This document shows positions 13,400 through 24,840 of a stretch of DNA of 64,000 bases, one piece after another (the stretch's first letter is position 1; each line of letters begins with the position of its first letter). A program made the translations under genes and the position numbers. Origin of the DNA: Porphyra umbilicalis (lineage: Eukaryota > Rhodophyta > Bangiophyceae > Bangiales > Bangiaceae); assembly GCA_002049455.2 (NCBI GenBank), contig KV918956.1, forward strand, positions 82,542-146,541, in the 5' to 3' direction. Under the pieces are notes generated by a model. That model saw only the letters and a program-made list of their open reading frames with translations, made no database searches and was not told the origin of the DNA.

Positions 13400-13560
13400 C
13401 CGTGTGTTTGGCGTACAGTGCGCCGTTCCGGTTCCGTAAACGGCGCTTTCTCGGTATGGATCGTCGGGAAAGTGTACCACCCTACTTGGGGGGTACTGCG
13501 GCGTACTGGGGCCCGATTTCCGTACTGTGGGGCCAAAACGGAGGCCCGGAGCCCAAAATG
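13400..13560 (-). repeat. Copy of a dispersed repeat family (minus orientation)
   Basis: Read on the minus strand, this segment shares a perfect block of about 22 bases (GTGGTACACTTTCCCGACGA and two more bases) with 23790-23812, preceded in both by a GTAC..CCCAAGTA motif. Flanking similarity is patchy. It looks like an old dispersed element; the family and its ends are not defined here. Confidence 0.5.
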
Positions 13561-14052
13561 GAGCCCGGCCGCAGCCCGGCCTGTGCCAGGGCGGCCGAAA
13601 CGTGGGCTACAAGTCTGCATGTCACGTACTGGAGACGGCTCGAGACGGCTCGAGACGGCGACCGGATTCCGCGTCTTGTAGCCCACCTCTGAAGCAGGCT
13701 ACAAGTCGATCAAAACCCAGGCAAATCGAGGCCGCAAGGACCACTTGAACCGCGGAGCGGTCTCCCTCACGCGACTTGGAAGCAAGCTGCCAGCCACTGG
13801 TCAAGGATCAATCTCGGCGGGCATCGCTGGACCGCTGGACCTCTCCCCAACGCAGCACGTATCACCGCAGGCTCGGTGATGGCCTGACTAGTCACACCTC
13901 CACTTGAAGCGCCTCTGTGCGTGCCGCATCGGCGGCCGCGATTGAGAAGCACGTCGATCCAAACAGGTTCCTTAGGCTGCTTGCGCATGAGCCGCCCGCA
14001 CCGTGTCTTTCTCGCTGGTGAAGGGGGCTAGGTGAATAAGGTTATATTTTCA

Positions 14053-14080
14053 CACTACAGGTTATTCAGTCGCACTACAA
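14053..14080 (+). repeat. Two CACTACA motifs, candidate transposon terminus
   Basis: CACTACA occurs at 14053-14059 and CACTACAA at 14073-14080, about 60-85 bases beyond the 3' end of the transposase gene. Elements of the CACTA superfamily begin with CACTA. I could not find a convincing inverted partner beyond 17.9 kb, so this is only a candidate end. Confidence 0.25.
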
Positions 14081-14138
14081 ACGGGCCGGCCTGCACGTGG
14101 GGCCTCGCGGTGCGAAAACAGAAAGAAGACGACGACGT

Positions 14139-17100
14139 TCACTCGCTCTCGCATTCTCCCTCCTCCCAATCGCCCTCATCCCGTGCACGCTCTGACACGA
14201 ACGCGTTGACAAAGAAGCGCGACGCACGGAGCTCAGCCGTCGTCTTGGGCACCTTGTCGGGCATGACTGTCGCGCCGTGACGCTCGCAGAGGTCTTCCCA
14301 ATCGTACTCTACCGACAACCAGCGCACGTTGTCCTTGGCCTCGACGGCGTCGAGGCGTGCCGCGTCCGCGTCGGCCGGCACACTCCACTGCAATCGCTCA
14401 CACCCGTACTTTGTGAGCACGCAACCCTAGGTTGTCGGTGCGCTCTCAGCACGCCGTACGACGAGGCGCGCCCACGCGCTCGACCTCGCCTGAGCGACGA
14501 GCGCGGCTTGGCCAACCCGAAGCTCCCCGCCTGGCCCCCGGTAGCGCACCCAGTCAAACCACGGTGCGCCGTGGAAGCTCTGAGCCGCTCGCATAGTGTG
14601 CGACATCCTCCCGCGTTGCGGGCGGGCGGGATCGCCGTAGTACAATGACTTGGCACACCCTAGCGTCGTACTGTCACTTACCCCGAGCGCAGTACCCAGC
14701 CCAAGCAGACCGTGGATGTGTGCCAGGCGTGCGATCGTGTACTGTTTCGTGTACCGCCGCCGCCGCGCCCCCCTCCGCCGCCGCCGACGCCGCCGCCACT
14801 GGCGCGCGTCGCTACTCTGGCTGTCGTACTCGGGATCCGACGACACCTCGGATGATGTCGTGGACGGCGGCTCATCGGCGCCATCATCGAGAAGGATGCG
14901 GGAGACCTGCTCCACCAACATCAGCTGCTCAATGAACTGATCTCTCCAGTGGTTTGTCAAGTTGTACGCCTTATTCACCGCCTTGTGTAGCGTTTTGTTG
15001 TACGCCGTGTTGCCATCGTAGAGGTTGCCCCGCAGCCGAAACTCATCGAGCAAGTGGGCAGCCATACGGTGAAGCTTGGTAGTGTGTGACGGGCCAAGTA
15101 CTGGCTGGTAGTGGTCCACCACCCACTTGTGGGCCTTTGTCGTCAGCACCTCCGCCTCTGCTAGCGTTATGCCGCCGCCAGTACACCGCGCCGAGAAGAG
15201 CTCGTTGGTCACATGGACCAGCTCGCAAATCGCCAGTGTGAGTGTACTGTGATCCACGCCATCCCCGTCCGAGCCGGCCACACCAACCACCGCAAAAGGA
15301 AGAAAGGGCAGAGCACGCCGGTGCTCGCTACCGGTCATCGTTGCTTGCTTCTTTTCTTCTGGTACACAGTACCTGCGGTACAGAGAAAACACGAGATACG
15401 AATCAGCGAATGAGGCTGTGGCTCCCGTTGTGTCAGAGCTTTGATAGCACCCACACAACACGAGCACCGCCCACACCACCCGAGCACCCCCCGCCCCGCC
15501 GCCCCGCGGACCTTCCACATATCACGTACCCTGGATGGATATGCGGCACCCGTAGCCTGCGTGATGCGTACTTGAAGCGCAAGTTCATTGCTCGCTCTGC
15601 GTTGGCCGCGGTGTCAAGCCGCGTGCGGCCGCTCGCACCAGCAATTTGGCGCAGGTACAAGGGTACTTCGTTGGCCACTTTTCTGTTGATGCCCGAGTCC
15701 ATCACCTGCGTGCTTGCGTTTGCGTGTGTGTGGAAGTGTGTAAGAAAAATCCAGGTAAGAAGCACAACGAAGATACGGAGCGGCGCCGTGAGATGAGCCG
15801 TTCTCAACAGTATGTCCGGTGCCCAAACAGGATAAAAAACGTCGAGTGGAGCCAAGGGTGGCGATGCACACCATCATCATGATGGCCCATCATGGGCGAA
15901 GAGGGGACTCGCACGGGGGAGCCACCGTGAATTAGAGAGCAAGCGAACGTACGTGCAGGCGGTCAAACCCAGGCAAGCGATAAAGCATCCGCGGTCCGTT
16001 TCCATGTCCGGCCCTGGCGGCCAGGGCAGGTACCACACTGTTGAGGCTATGCTCCATCTCAACCTCTGCTCTCCGAGATGCAGCCCCCCAGAAGGTACCC
16101 ATCGTCGCGTTACTGAGCTGCGACTTGACGGTAGCTTCGACGTCACGCCTCGGTGCAGCAGCACCCGCCGCAGTGCACGAGTTGTCTCGCTCCACCATAC
16201 ACGGCGTGCACGGAAAGAAGCACCCAGATCCTTTCAGGCACATGATCGCACGCTCCTCCGGCTGGTCACAGACATACAGGAGCACCCGCGGGGAGACGCG
16301 CACGCTGCCACCACCGGGCACTTGTAGCCACACCCCGCGGTGGCTTGCCACCATGCACGTGCGGAAGACGAGATGTAAAATCCGCTGCAGCAGCTCTGCG
16401 CGCACCTCGTGCCCTTTGCGCGTCTCGAGGAACTTAGAATCAACATGGGGGATGTAGGCCAGCGTCACCCACCGCACCTCCTTGTTAATACTGTTGACGA
16501 TCCGCATCCGTAGCGGGTAGGCCGACACTGCGCCGCTACTACTGAGAACCGTCGAGTCCGAGTAAAGGTTCAGGCCAAGTACTCGCGTGCCTTGCCTCTT
16601 GGTACCCTGCACGAGGTAGAGCTGCTCCTTGTACATCTCCCCGTCCCATGCGCCTCGTAGTACAGCATCAGGGACAGATTCGTCAGTGGTGTCGGGTCCC
16701 CAGTACAAGTCCCCGTGCTGGGAGTTGGCGACCTCGCTCCGGATAGCGTCCAGCGCGTCGCGGAAGCAGACACTGTACACCTTGCCGTCAATCTTCACGG
16801 ACGCCTTCTTCCACTTGAGCGGGGCGATGAGCGCCCGTTTGAAGCGGCGCACCGAGGCGATAAACCGGTCAACTGTCTTGAAGGTATCGGAGAACGGCTT
16901 GATGGTGGCGTTCGTACCCTGTTCGACGACCTTGGTGTACCTGTACAGCTTTCGCAACTGCTTTTGCGACAGACAAACGCCTCCCCCTCCACCAGTACAT
17001 GCCCGTTCGAAGACGTGCCACAGCGCCTCATTCGTCCACGGCGCCCCACCACCGGACCGACGGCCACGACCGCGACCGCCGCCCCTTCTGCCCTCCCCCT

Positions 17101-17797
17101 CCCCAAGTGGTGGAAAAGCATCTGTCACCTTCCTCACATCCCCAAAGCGTTCGTAGTGCTCAAAAACATCATCACAAAGCGCCCTGTCGGCCCTCTTGCC
17201 AGGGTCTCCACAACCCACGCCACCCATATCCCCCCCATCAACGTCCCCACCACACGTACCATCGTCTCCTGTGCCCCTACCAGCCGCATAACCGCGACCA
17301 CGCCGCGCAGCACACGCGCCGGACCCCCAGTTCCCTGTAGAGCTGCTGTCGTCGTCGTGCGCCCCACTCGCTGCGCGCCGGATTCCACGCCCTCGGCGGC
17401 TTCGGTTGCATTGAGCACGGCGCACCTGCTTGGTGCGCTCGGATGGTGCTCGCCGTCGGGTACGACCTCGGCGTGGCGATGGCGGATGTGCCGTCAGTGT
17501 ACGAGATAGCTCCAGGAAAATGGGCGCCTCTAGCTTGACCACGTGCACACCCATCCCACCAAGGTTGGTCCCACCTGGGTCGGTCCCATCCAGGCCAGGG
17601 GTAGGAGCATGCACATCTCTCGCCACTGCAGCTGCCGTAGCTAAGGGACCGTCGTCAGACTCAACGCAGTAGGTCCGAAAGGACGGTGCCGAGTTGCTGG
17701 GGGCGTCACGGGCATGAACGACGGTCACGTGCCTCTGCTCACCCAGGGCCGTCTTGAGCAGACGGCCGCCGCCTGGTACCCGACACAAAAAACTCAT
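14139..17797 (-). CDS. CACTA/Plavaka-KDZ-like DNA transposase, three or four exons
   Basis: The catalytic region of a large cut-and-paste transposase is visible. LNLYSDSTVLSSSGAVSAYP carries the first Asp in the Plavaka-type context, followed by WVTLAYIPHVDSKF. VCDQPEERAIMCLKGSG plus FPCTPC gives the second Asp and the Cys pair, and LPGFDRLH follows. The C-terminal part has TTKLHRMAAHLLDEFRLRGN and TLHKAVNKAYNLTNH, as in KDZ/Plavaka enzymes. Predicted exons (minus): 17797-15953, 15705-15530, 15372 onward. Donors are GTACGT in both introns, acceptors are GCAG, and phases (0, then 2) match exactly, which supports the model. An in-frame TAG at 14427-14429 precedes the last conserved block (VLTKYGCERLQW to TGA at 14139-14141). 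It is either a nonsense mutation or the end of a very short third intron. The start at 17797 (MSFLCRV) is chosen over an upstream ATG at 17890 and is uncertain. An acidic/Arg-rich linker (about 14740-14880) interrupts the C-terminal region. Confidence 0.75.
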
Positions 17798-17890
17798 GTC
17801 AGTCTCAGACACATGCGAGCAGTCGGTCTCGGAATGGAAAACCCAGACAGAGGCGACTGGTCGGTGTCGGAAGGAACGAGCGTGTACCAC

Positions 17891-18707
17891 GCACTGACCA
17901 GTACTGATTCAAGAGACACCGTCAAGGTCGCAGTACAATCATCTTCAATCAGGCGCTTGTCAGTAAGTAGCCACCTAAAAGTAGCCCCCCAGAACTTCAT
18001 GGTGGGTGACAGGGCTGTCAGATCATATGTCTCCTGTCAAATCGCTCGCCAAGCCGACACTCTCTGCGTGCTCTGTGTGGCAGCTGTGGAGACCCCCGCG
18101 CGCGAGAGGAGATTTCATTTCTTCCGTGTGTCAGAGTACATATCTGGGCACATGTCCAAGGGTACCGCGTCGCGGTCAGTACAGACCATCGTTTTTGTGC
18201 TGAACAGCAGCGATTCGCCCAGCGAGGGTGGCCTCGCGAGCGCGTGAGGGGCATGCGCTTGGCTCATGCCTGACTTGGCCCGCGGCTTGGCCCGCGCACG
18301 ACCAGCGGGGCCATGTGGCCCGGTAGTGGCTCGGCCGGTCCTTGACCAGTCTGACGCCTGTCCTCTGCCCCTGGCACCCGCTGTCCCTCGCGCCACTCCC
18401 GCGGGCTTCAAAAGTGAGGACCTTGCCCCGCCCTGGTACGTTACCAACCGTGGTGCCCCAGTTGCTGCTCTCAGCACCAGTACCCTCCTCCACCACCGCT
18501 CCACCGCCCACCTGCGCCACCGGTCAACCCGTCCCTGATACCGCCTGCCCCGAAGTCGGCTCCCAAGCCGGCCAAGTCGACCGTCCTAACCTAACCCGCC
18601 CCCCCCCCCCGCCCCCCCCGGACCTCCTGCCCGCACGCCCCTCCCTGGTGTTTTTACTGTGACTTGGTGCCGTTTACGCGTCTTCTTCTGACCGCTGACA
18701 GAGCAGG
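17891..18707. other. Intergenic, between transposase and the 18.7 kb gene
   Basis: The half nearer the transposase would contain its promoter and the element's other end, but I see no inverted copy of the CACTACA motifs. A C-run lies at 18600-18620. No gene is supported. Confidence 0.4.
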
Positions 18708-21700
18708 ATGTCTGTCGGACCATTCTTCGGCCGCCTCCTGGTCTCCGTTGGCCACGTACTGGCCCCAGAGGTGGCAGAAACCGCCCTGTCGGCTGCCGCT
18801 GATGGTCGGCGGCGTCGCGCGCCGTTGGCGCACGCGGCCACGTCGCCGTCTACGGACGACGACGTCGTTCTGGTCTCTACCGTGGCGGCCGCTGCCACCA
18901 CCGCGCCTCCCCCCGCCCCCGCAACCCTTGCCGCCCGCGCCACCCTTGCCGCCCCCGCCCCCGAGGCCGAGACTTCGCCTGGGTTCACTCCTCGTCACGC
19001 CTGCCCCTCTACACAGATGGCAGGCGGTGGTCATCCACGTTTTCGGCGTTTGCGCCCGATGAGTGACGTGGCGAGGACGGCGTCGGGCGTGGCGACAGAG
19101 GGCGGTGCGGGCGGTGCAGCCGCACCGGCACGCCCTGCGACACCGTCTACACTGACGGACACCCCCAAGTCGGCGGCACCTGTGGCGGCGGTACCGGTGG
19201 CGGCGACGGTGGCCGAGACAACCAACACCGGCGGTGGCCCGGATGACGTTGTCACTACCGGCGTGCCGCCGATAGGGAGACCGACTGTGCCTGGGGGTGG
19301 CTCTCGGTTGGCCGTCGTGGCGGACACGGCGGCGGACACCGGCGGTGCTGCGGCCGGCGACGTGGCCTGCAATGTCGGCATTGGCCGACCAGCGACGGCC
19401 GCGGCTTCGTCTGCACGGAGCAAGAATCGAGTCATTTCAAGTGGTATCGAGAAATTGTACGTACCGCGACTGCGCCTGTGCTTTGTACTGTAGTAGGCGG
19501 GTCCTGGGATCCGTGGCCCGAGTCAGAACTTTACTGTCCATGTGAGGTGTGCTCCAGTGTGTACTCTGTGGCGCGCTCTCATGTACTGACACGGAAAGCG
19601 TGCTTTCACCGCTCTTGCTCTTCTTTTCTTGTGCTGATGAGCTGGTACTTGATTGCTTTAACTGTGTGTTTCCTGTGTGTACCTACAGCCAGACCAGCCT
19701 CACCTTCCTTTGGCAAGGCCGCAAGTCGGTTTCAGGGGGTGCTGCCGCTGCTGCATCGGAGCTCGTTTCGGGGGCCGCTGCCTCTGCGTCGAATGGCAGA
19801 GGCAATCTGGTGAAGAAAGGAACCGGGGGGCAGCCACTACCTCTGCGGATATCGAAGTCGGCACCAGCCATTGTTCCTCCTTCTCCTCAGCGTCTCAAGC
19901 GCACGCAGGCGCAGTTGATGGCGGCCGCGGCAGCTGCCGCGTCTGGGGAGCTCGTGTGGCAGGTGGACGGGGTGGACGTCCCCGTCGCGCCGCCGGCTTG
20001 GGACCCCGCCACTTCCAACACTCTTCTGTGCTCCCAAATCGCGGCGCACAACTCCTACGTGTCCGCCCTAGAGACGCGAAAAGTGAACGAGGCGATTGCG
20101 GCAGTGGCGGGGGCGGTGGCCGCGCTATCCGCCAACCACAAGGCTCAGTCTAAGGCGGCCGCTGTCGACGTCGGCGCCGGTGTCGGCGCCGGCGTCGGTG
20201 CCGCGGACGCAGACGTCAATGCCGACGCCGACGCCGGCGCCGATTCTGACGTCGACGTCGACAAGGTCGACTTTCCCGCGAAGAAGCGCCTCCGAGTGGA
20301 CGAGAACAAGGTGGCGACCACGGCCGCGGCCGCCACCGACGCCGAAGATGAGATTGTCGTCGTGCCCCGGCAGCCCGCAGCCAAGACGTGCGGTGTCCGC
20401 CGCCGCCATAGTGGTCGGCGAGTCGCGGCCGCCAAGGGTGAGGGCGGCGCTGAGTCCGAGTTCACCGAGTGCGGCATCCGCAAGCCGCGGATCCAGTCGT
20501 TGCGCAGCTACCTCATCACAAAGCTGCACACCCTCTTCTTAGCGCCGGACTGTGCCGACGACGTCTTCCACTCCCTGAACGGTCGCATCACGTTTTTCGA
20601 GTCGGTGGTCATGCGGGTGGGCAAGGTCGGCCAGGCGGATGCGCAGACGCTGCTCAAGGAGGAGTTTATGGTGCCAGCCAAGAGCGACGGCAGTAAGCCG
20701 TCGCCAAAGAAGCTGAAGCCGTGGCTCGGCAAGGCGCTCAACAACGTCCACTACAACCTCAAGGAGGTTATCGTGCGGGCATGGGCTGAAGCCACGGGCT
20801 ACGACGGGACCAAGGCGGAGGCGGGCCGCTTCCTGAAAGGGAGGAGTTACTTGATGGAGTCGGTGGGGAGGCGCGGCGTGCTGATGGCCTACTTGGCGGC
20901 CGTCAGCCACTGTGGGGGGGACGCCGACCAGTTCGCCTTTCCTGACGGAGAAGAGAGTGATGCAATCGTGACAGTCAGCCTTGCTACTCTCGCTTTCGTT
21001 CTCAGCAAGGTGCGGGTGACATGTGGTGTGGGGTGTCTTGTGTTGTGTGAGTGAATGGCAGTGAGAGATGCGCGTGGTCGGTGCTCTTGTGATGTCGCGG
21101 ACTGGCACAGCTCATTTCAACTGGCTTGCATTGCGGACGTTCGGTGCTCGGGATGTATACTGACTGTACGAATGGTCGGCCGTGCTGTGCTTCACCGCTG
21201 GTCCTTGCTGTCTGCTGCTTCACCGCTGGTCCTTGCTGTCTGCTGCTTGCTACTTGCTGCCTTTGGACTGCTTTGTGTTGGTGCTGGCTGCTTGCCGCCG
21301 TTTGCACTTGTCGTGGTTGTGCTGCTGCATGTTGCCCGTTGACTGCTTTGTACTGGTGCCTGCTGCTTGCCGCCGTTTGCACTTGTCGTGCTTGTGCTGC
21401 TGCTCGTTGCCATTTGACTACTTTGTGTTGGTGCCTTCTCCTTGCTGTCATTTGCACTCGTCGTGTTTGTGCTGCTTTTGGTTGCCCTGGGACTGTGTCG
21501 TCCGTTTGCACCTGTCGTGTTTGTGATGCTGGTGGTTGCCCCTTGACTGCTTTGTGCTGGTGCCTGCTGCTTTCGGCCGTTTGCACTTGTCGTGTTTGTG
21601 CTGCTGCTCGTTGCCCTGTGACTACTTTGTGTTGGTGCCTGCTTCTTGCTGCCATTTGACTACTTTGTGTTGGTGCCTTCTCCTTGCTGCCATTTGCACT

Positions 21701-22641
21701 CGTCGTGTTTGTGCTGCTGCTTGTTTCCCGTTGACTGCGTTGTACTGGTGTCTGCTGCTTGCCGCCCGTTTGCACTTGTCGTGTTTGTGCTGCTGTTCGC
21801 TGCTTGCTACTTGCTTCCTGCTATTGGACTGTTTCGTGCCTACTGTCTTTGCTACTGTCTTTGCTTTCTGTGCTGGCCTGTTCATTTTCTCTTTTTGTTC
21901 TCGTACTGGGACAAGCAGATTCGCATCATGCTGGAGGCGGCGTACACGTCGACCGCGGCTGGGCCGATTGTACCCAAGAGCCGCAAGATGGCCAAGCACA
22001 AGGAGCGCGTGAGAGCAAAGCGCCCCCGTGACGATGCTGGCGACTTGGCCGAAGATGTGGACGGCAAGCACATGCACACGTTCTTGCATGGTGGCGTCAT
22101 CAAGTCGGTCAGGGTGGTGTGGGCGAAGGAGCTGGCGTACTTGGACGTGAATGTGGACGAGTGCGGTGACTTCTGGGCCAAGGTCTTCAAGACAAACAAA
22201 GACAGTGCGGACAGAGCGACCATCGCCGAGCAGCCCGGGGTACCGAGCGCCAAGTTCTCTATGGACGTCAGCGTTGACGACCACACGGTCGTCGACTCCG
22301 CCGTCACTACCGAGGAGCTCGACTCGTTGCGCGTCTTTGCACAAGAGTGGGTGGCGGACAGGATCGCATCCAACGTCGTCATGGACGTGGACGACAGCGA
22401 AGACGGTGACGGGGCTCGTGGAGGGGGAGGGGCGGATGGTGGGGACGGCGGGGCGGGTGGCGGTGGGGGCGGCGGCGGTGATGGTGGGGGGGGGGATTCC
22501 GGTGGTGGCAACGGCGACGGCGGCGGTGATGGTGGGGGGGGGGATTCCGGTGGTGGCAACGGCGGCGGCGGTGGTGATGGTGGCGAGGGGGATGCCGGCG
22601 GCGGCGGCGGCGGCGGCGGTGGTGATGGTGGCGAGGGCGAT

Positions 22642-22674
<33 letters not shown>

Positions 22675-23073
22675 CATGGTGGCGAGGGGGACACCGGTGG
22701 CGGCGGCGGCGGCGGTGGTTGTGGTGGGGGGGACGCCTGTGGTGGCAACGGCGGCTATGGGGGCTATGAGGGAGGGCGGCTCGTTGGCGTGGTTGGCCCG
22801 CACGGTGCCTCGGGGTGGCCGAGCGGCGGAGGCGGCGCTTCGGATGCGCCTTTCGTGCCGCGGCGTCTTGATGCCGGTACCGGGCGCATCCCCAGTCCCA
22901 TGCCTCGCCACCCGTTTTCCTCCGGGGAGGAGGAGGATGACATTGAGATCCGGCGTCCAAAGAAAGCGCTTTGGACGCGCCGTCGGTCGCAGGGGAGCCG
23001 CCCGACGGGTGACGGCAGTATGGAGTCGGACTCACCCTTTTCCCTGGGAGACGCCGACAGCGCGTCTTCTTAG
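18708..23073 (+). CDS. Unknown, probably nuclear protein; three exons
   Basis: Proposed exons are 18708-19456, 19689-21009 and 21919-23073, giving 3225 coding bases (1074 residues) in one frame. Intron 1 has donor GTACGT and acceptor CTACAG, phase 2. Intron 2 has donor GTGCGG and acceptor AAGCAG, phase 0. Residues 1-249 are Ala/Pro/Thr-rich. Around residue 447 PAKKRLRVDENK looks like a nuclear localisation signal. A well-mixed, probably folded segment follows (YLITKLHTLFLAPDCADDVF through WLGKALNNVHYNLKEVIVRA) and runs into exon 3 (IRIMLEAAYTSTAAGPIVPK). Another basic stretch (KERVRAKRPRDD) precedes a third block (HTFLHGGVIKSVRVVWAKEL). The tail from about residue 857 is a Gly-rich repeat tract, then a short Ser/Arg/Pro-rich end. 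I do not recognise the family. It lies upstream of, and on the same strand as, the Cys-cluster gene at 24841; a host regulator or a transposon accessory protein are both possible. The start is the first ATG of the open frame and may change if an upstream exon exists. Confidence 0.6.
21190..21830 (+). repeat. Minisatellite of about 75 bp inside intron 2
   Basis: Units starting at the tttgcactTGTCGTG motif recur at about 21300, 21374, 21450, 21503, 21578, 21694 and 21770. Spacing is mostly 74-76 bases, with one shortened unit (53) and one lengthened unit (116). The strand is T/G/C-rich (tgctgctt..) and differs sharply from the G+C-rich exons on either side. It lies wholly within the intron defined by the phase-0 donor at 21010 and the acceptor at 21918. 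Confidence 0.85.
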
Positions 23074-24840
23074 TCTGGTTTGAGTTCTCTGTATGTGTGT
23101 TTGTCCTGGCTATCGTCTTGCTTTGCCTGCATTGTCTTCTTTTGTTTGTTTGTTTGTTTCTCGTGGGGGTTGTGTCTGGGTGGGGCATCGAGAAGAAGCG
23201 GGCGCAGGCGTTGGTGCGGGGCACCGGGAGGGAGCTCGCGGGGATGGCTGGGGGCGGGGGTGGGGGGGGGGGGGGGGCGTGAGAGCCCCAGGAGCGACCT
23301 GGAGCCTATCCCAGAAGGCGCCTGAAGGCCCTGTAAAATGGATATCAAGCAGCAACGTATAGCATTGGGAGGAGGTAACGTGGCCTGTCCACTGTGCCGC
23401 ATAAGAGCGCTTCTGAGCACGTCACGTATCTCCTTGGGGTCGGTGTACGTCGCGAGATGCAGGTGCGTCGCGCAGGTGCTGCAGGGTTGAGTACGTTGCA
23501 GTGGAATGGTCGGCTACGCTTCAAGTCCTGTGCATTTGCATTCCGTCAGGACAGGGCCCCCACAGAGCCCTTGAGGGGGGGGTGTATGATAACCACCCCC
23601 CCTCCCAGAGGCATCACTGGCCAGTGTCACAGTACATGCACGTCTTAAAACGCGAATAAACGCTGATGTACTAGTTTGGAAGAACACTGTGGGGAAACGA
23701 GGCAAGTAACCCCGCGAATATGTGTACTGGGCCCATTTCACCTCAATCTGAAATGCGACACGCTGTACTGGTCAGTACGCCCAAGTACAGTGGTACACTT
23801 TCCCGACGATCTAGTCCTCACATTGTGCCGAGTGAAGCGCAGTGAGTTTGCACTGTGTCTATGGCACTTCCGCAAAAAATGGACCCCCTTCGTCGGCGGT
23901 GCACGTTTGACCCCTGCCTGGGGGCCCGTCAGGGGTGGCACGTTTCGTCGAGCGTGCGCGTTTGCTTACAGAACAGTGCGATCGCGCGATAAAACGCCAG
24001 GACATGTAGGCCAGCTCGCGAGTGGTTGGCGACTACCCCCGGCATGCGGCCCGAGGGGTGGTCCAGAGCCTAAGTTGGGTGGACCGATTCTCATTTAGGC
24101 CCTAGTGAGACTCATCCCATGGGAAACGTGCGCCACTTCGTGCAGCAGCGACCAGCACTGTGCGGATCGGACCCTAACTGAGATCATTAGGCGGCTCCCA
24201 GAGACCCCTTCCGGGTGGGTGCACAGATTTCATGAAAATTCGGAGCCCTTAAGCGGCGTGCCGATGCTCGTCTGAGAGGAAACGTGGTCCACTTCGTGCT
24301 CCGGTCGATGAGGTGCAAACGGTACACGATGTGTGCAAAGCTTAAAAAAGGAGGGCTACATGACTTCCGGGAGCGCCTCAGTCTCCGCGGCGCGCTTTCG
24401 TGATCCCCTGTGCATGGATATTCCTTCATCTGATTGGTCGCTTGCGCGTGCAGGGCCTTGCTGTCGTCAAAGGGGGACAAAGCTTGGCCACACGTCCGAG
24501 AGTCACGCGACGGGCGTTTGCATCCCCGCAGCATCTGCTCAGTTGCGGCGACGAGCGTTTTTGCATGTTGCTCACCACCCGTCTCCGCAAGCACTCCTCT
24601 GACGCACTCCTGGGCACACCCCCCTCAATCGCCCTCTGTCGCCGTGAAGATCCTCAGCACCTTCACCAGGAGGGAGTGTGTGTGTGGCGAAGTCCGTCAC
24701 GTACTCGAGCGGGCTCGCCCAGTTCGACCGGAGGGTCAGGGAGCAGGTGTCGCCCGACTTTTGACCTGTGACGCGGGTACGGCTGTGCAGAGCGCCGTGT
24801 GGGGAGCTGTGCGTGTTTGTGTGTGTGCGTTGCTCCGGGG
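23074..24840. other. Intergenic with dispersed-repeat sequence
   Basis: Contains a G-run at 23260-23278, a small C/G hairpin near 23570-23605 and a dispersed repeat copy (listed separately). A short imperfect duplication carries the GGAAACGTG..CCACTTCGTGC motif near 24120 and 24280. No protein-coding gene is supported. Confidence 0.5.
23735..23893 (+). repeat. Copy of a dispersed repeat family (plus orientation)
   Basis: Bases 23859-23891 match 52567-52599 perfectly over 33 bases in inverted orientation, and 23790-23812 match a 22-base block in the 13.4-13.56 kb copy, also inverted. Two independent exact matches within 100 bases indicate a repeat family with at least three partial copies in the window. 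Confidence 0.6.
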
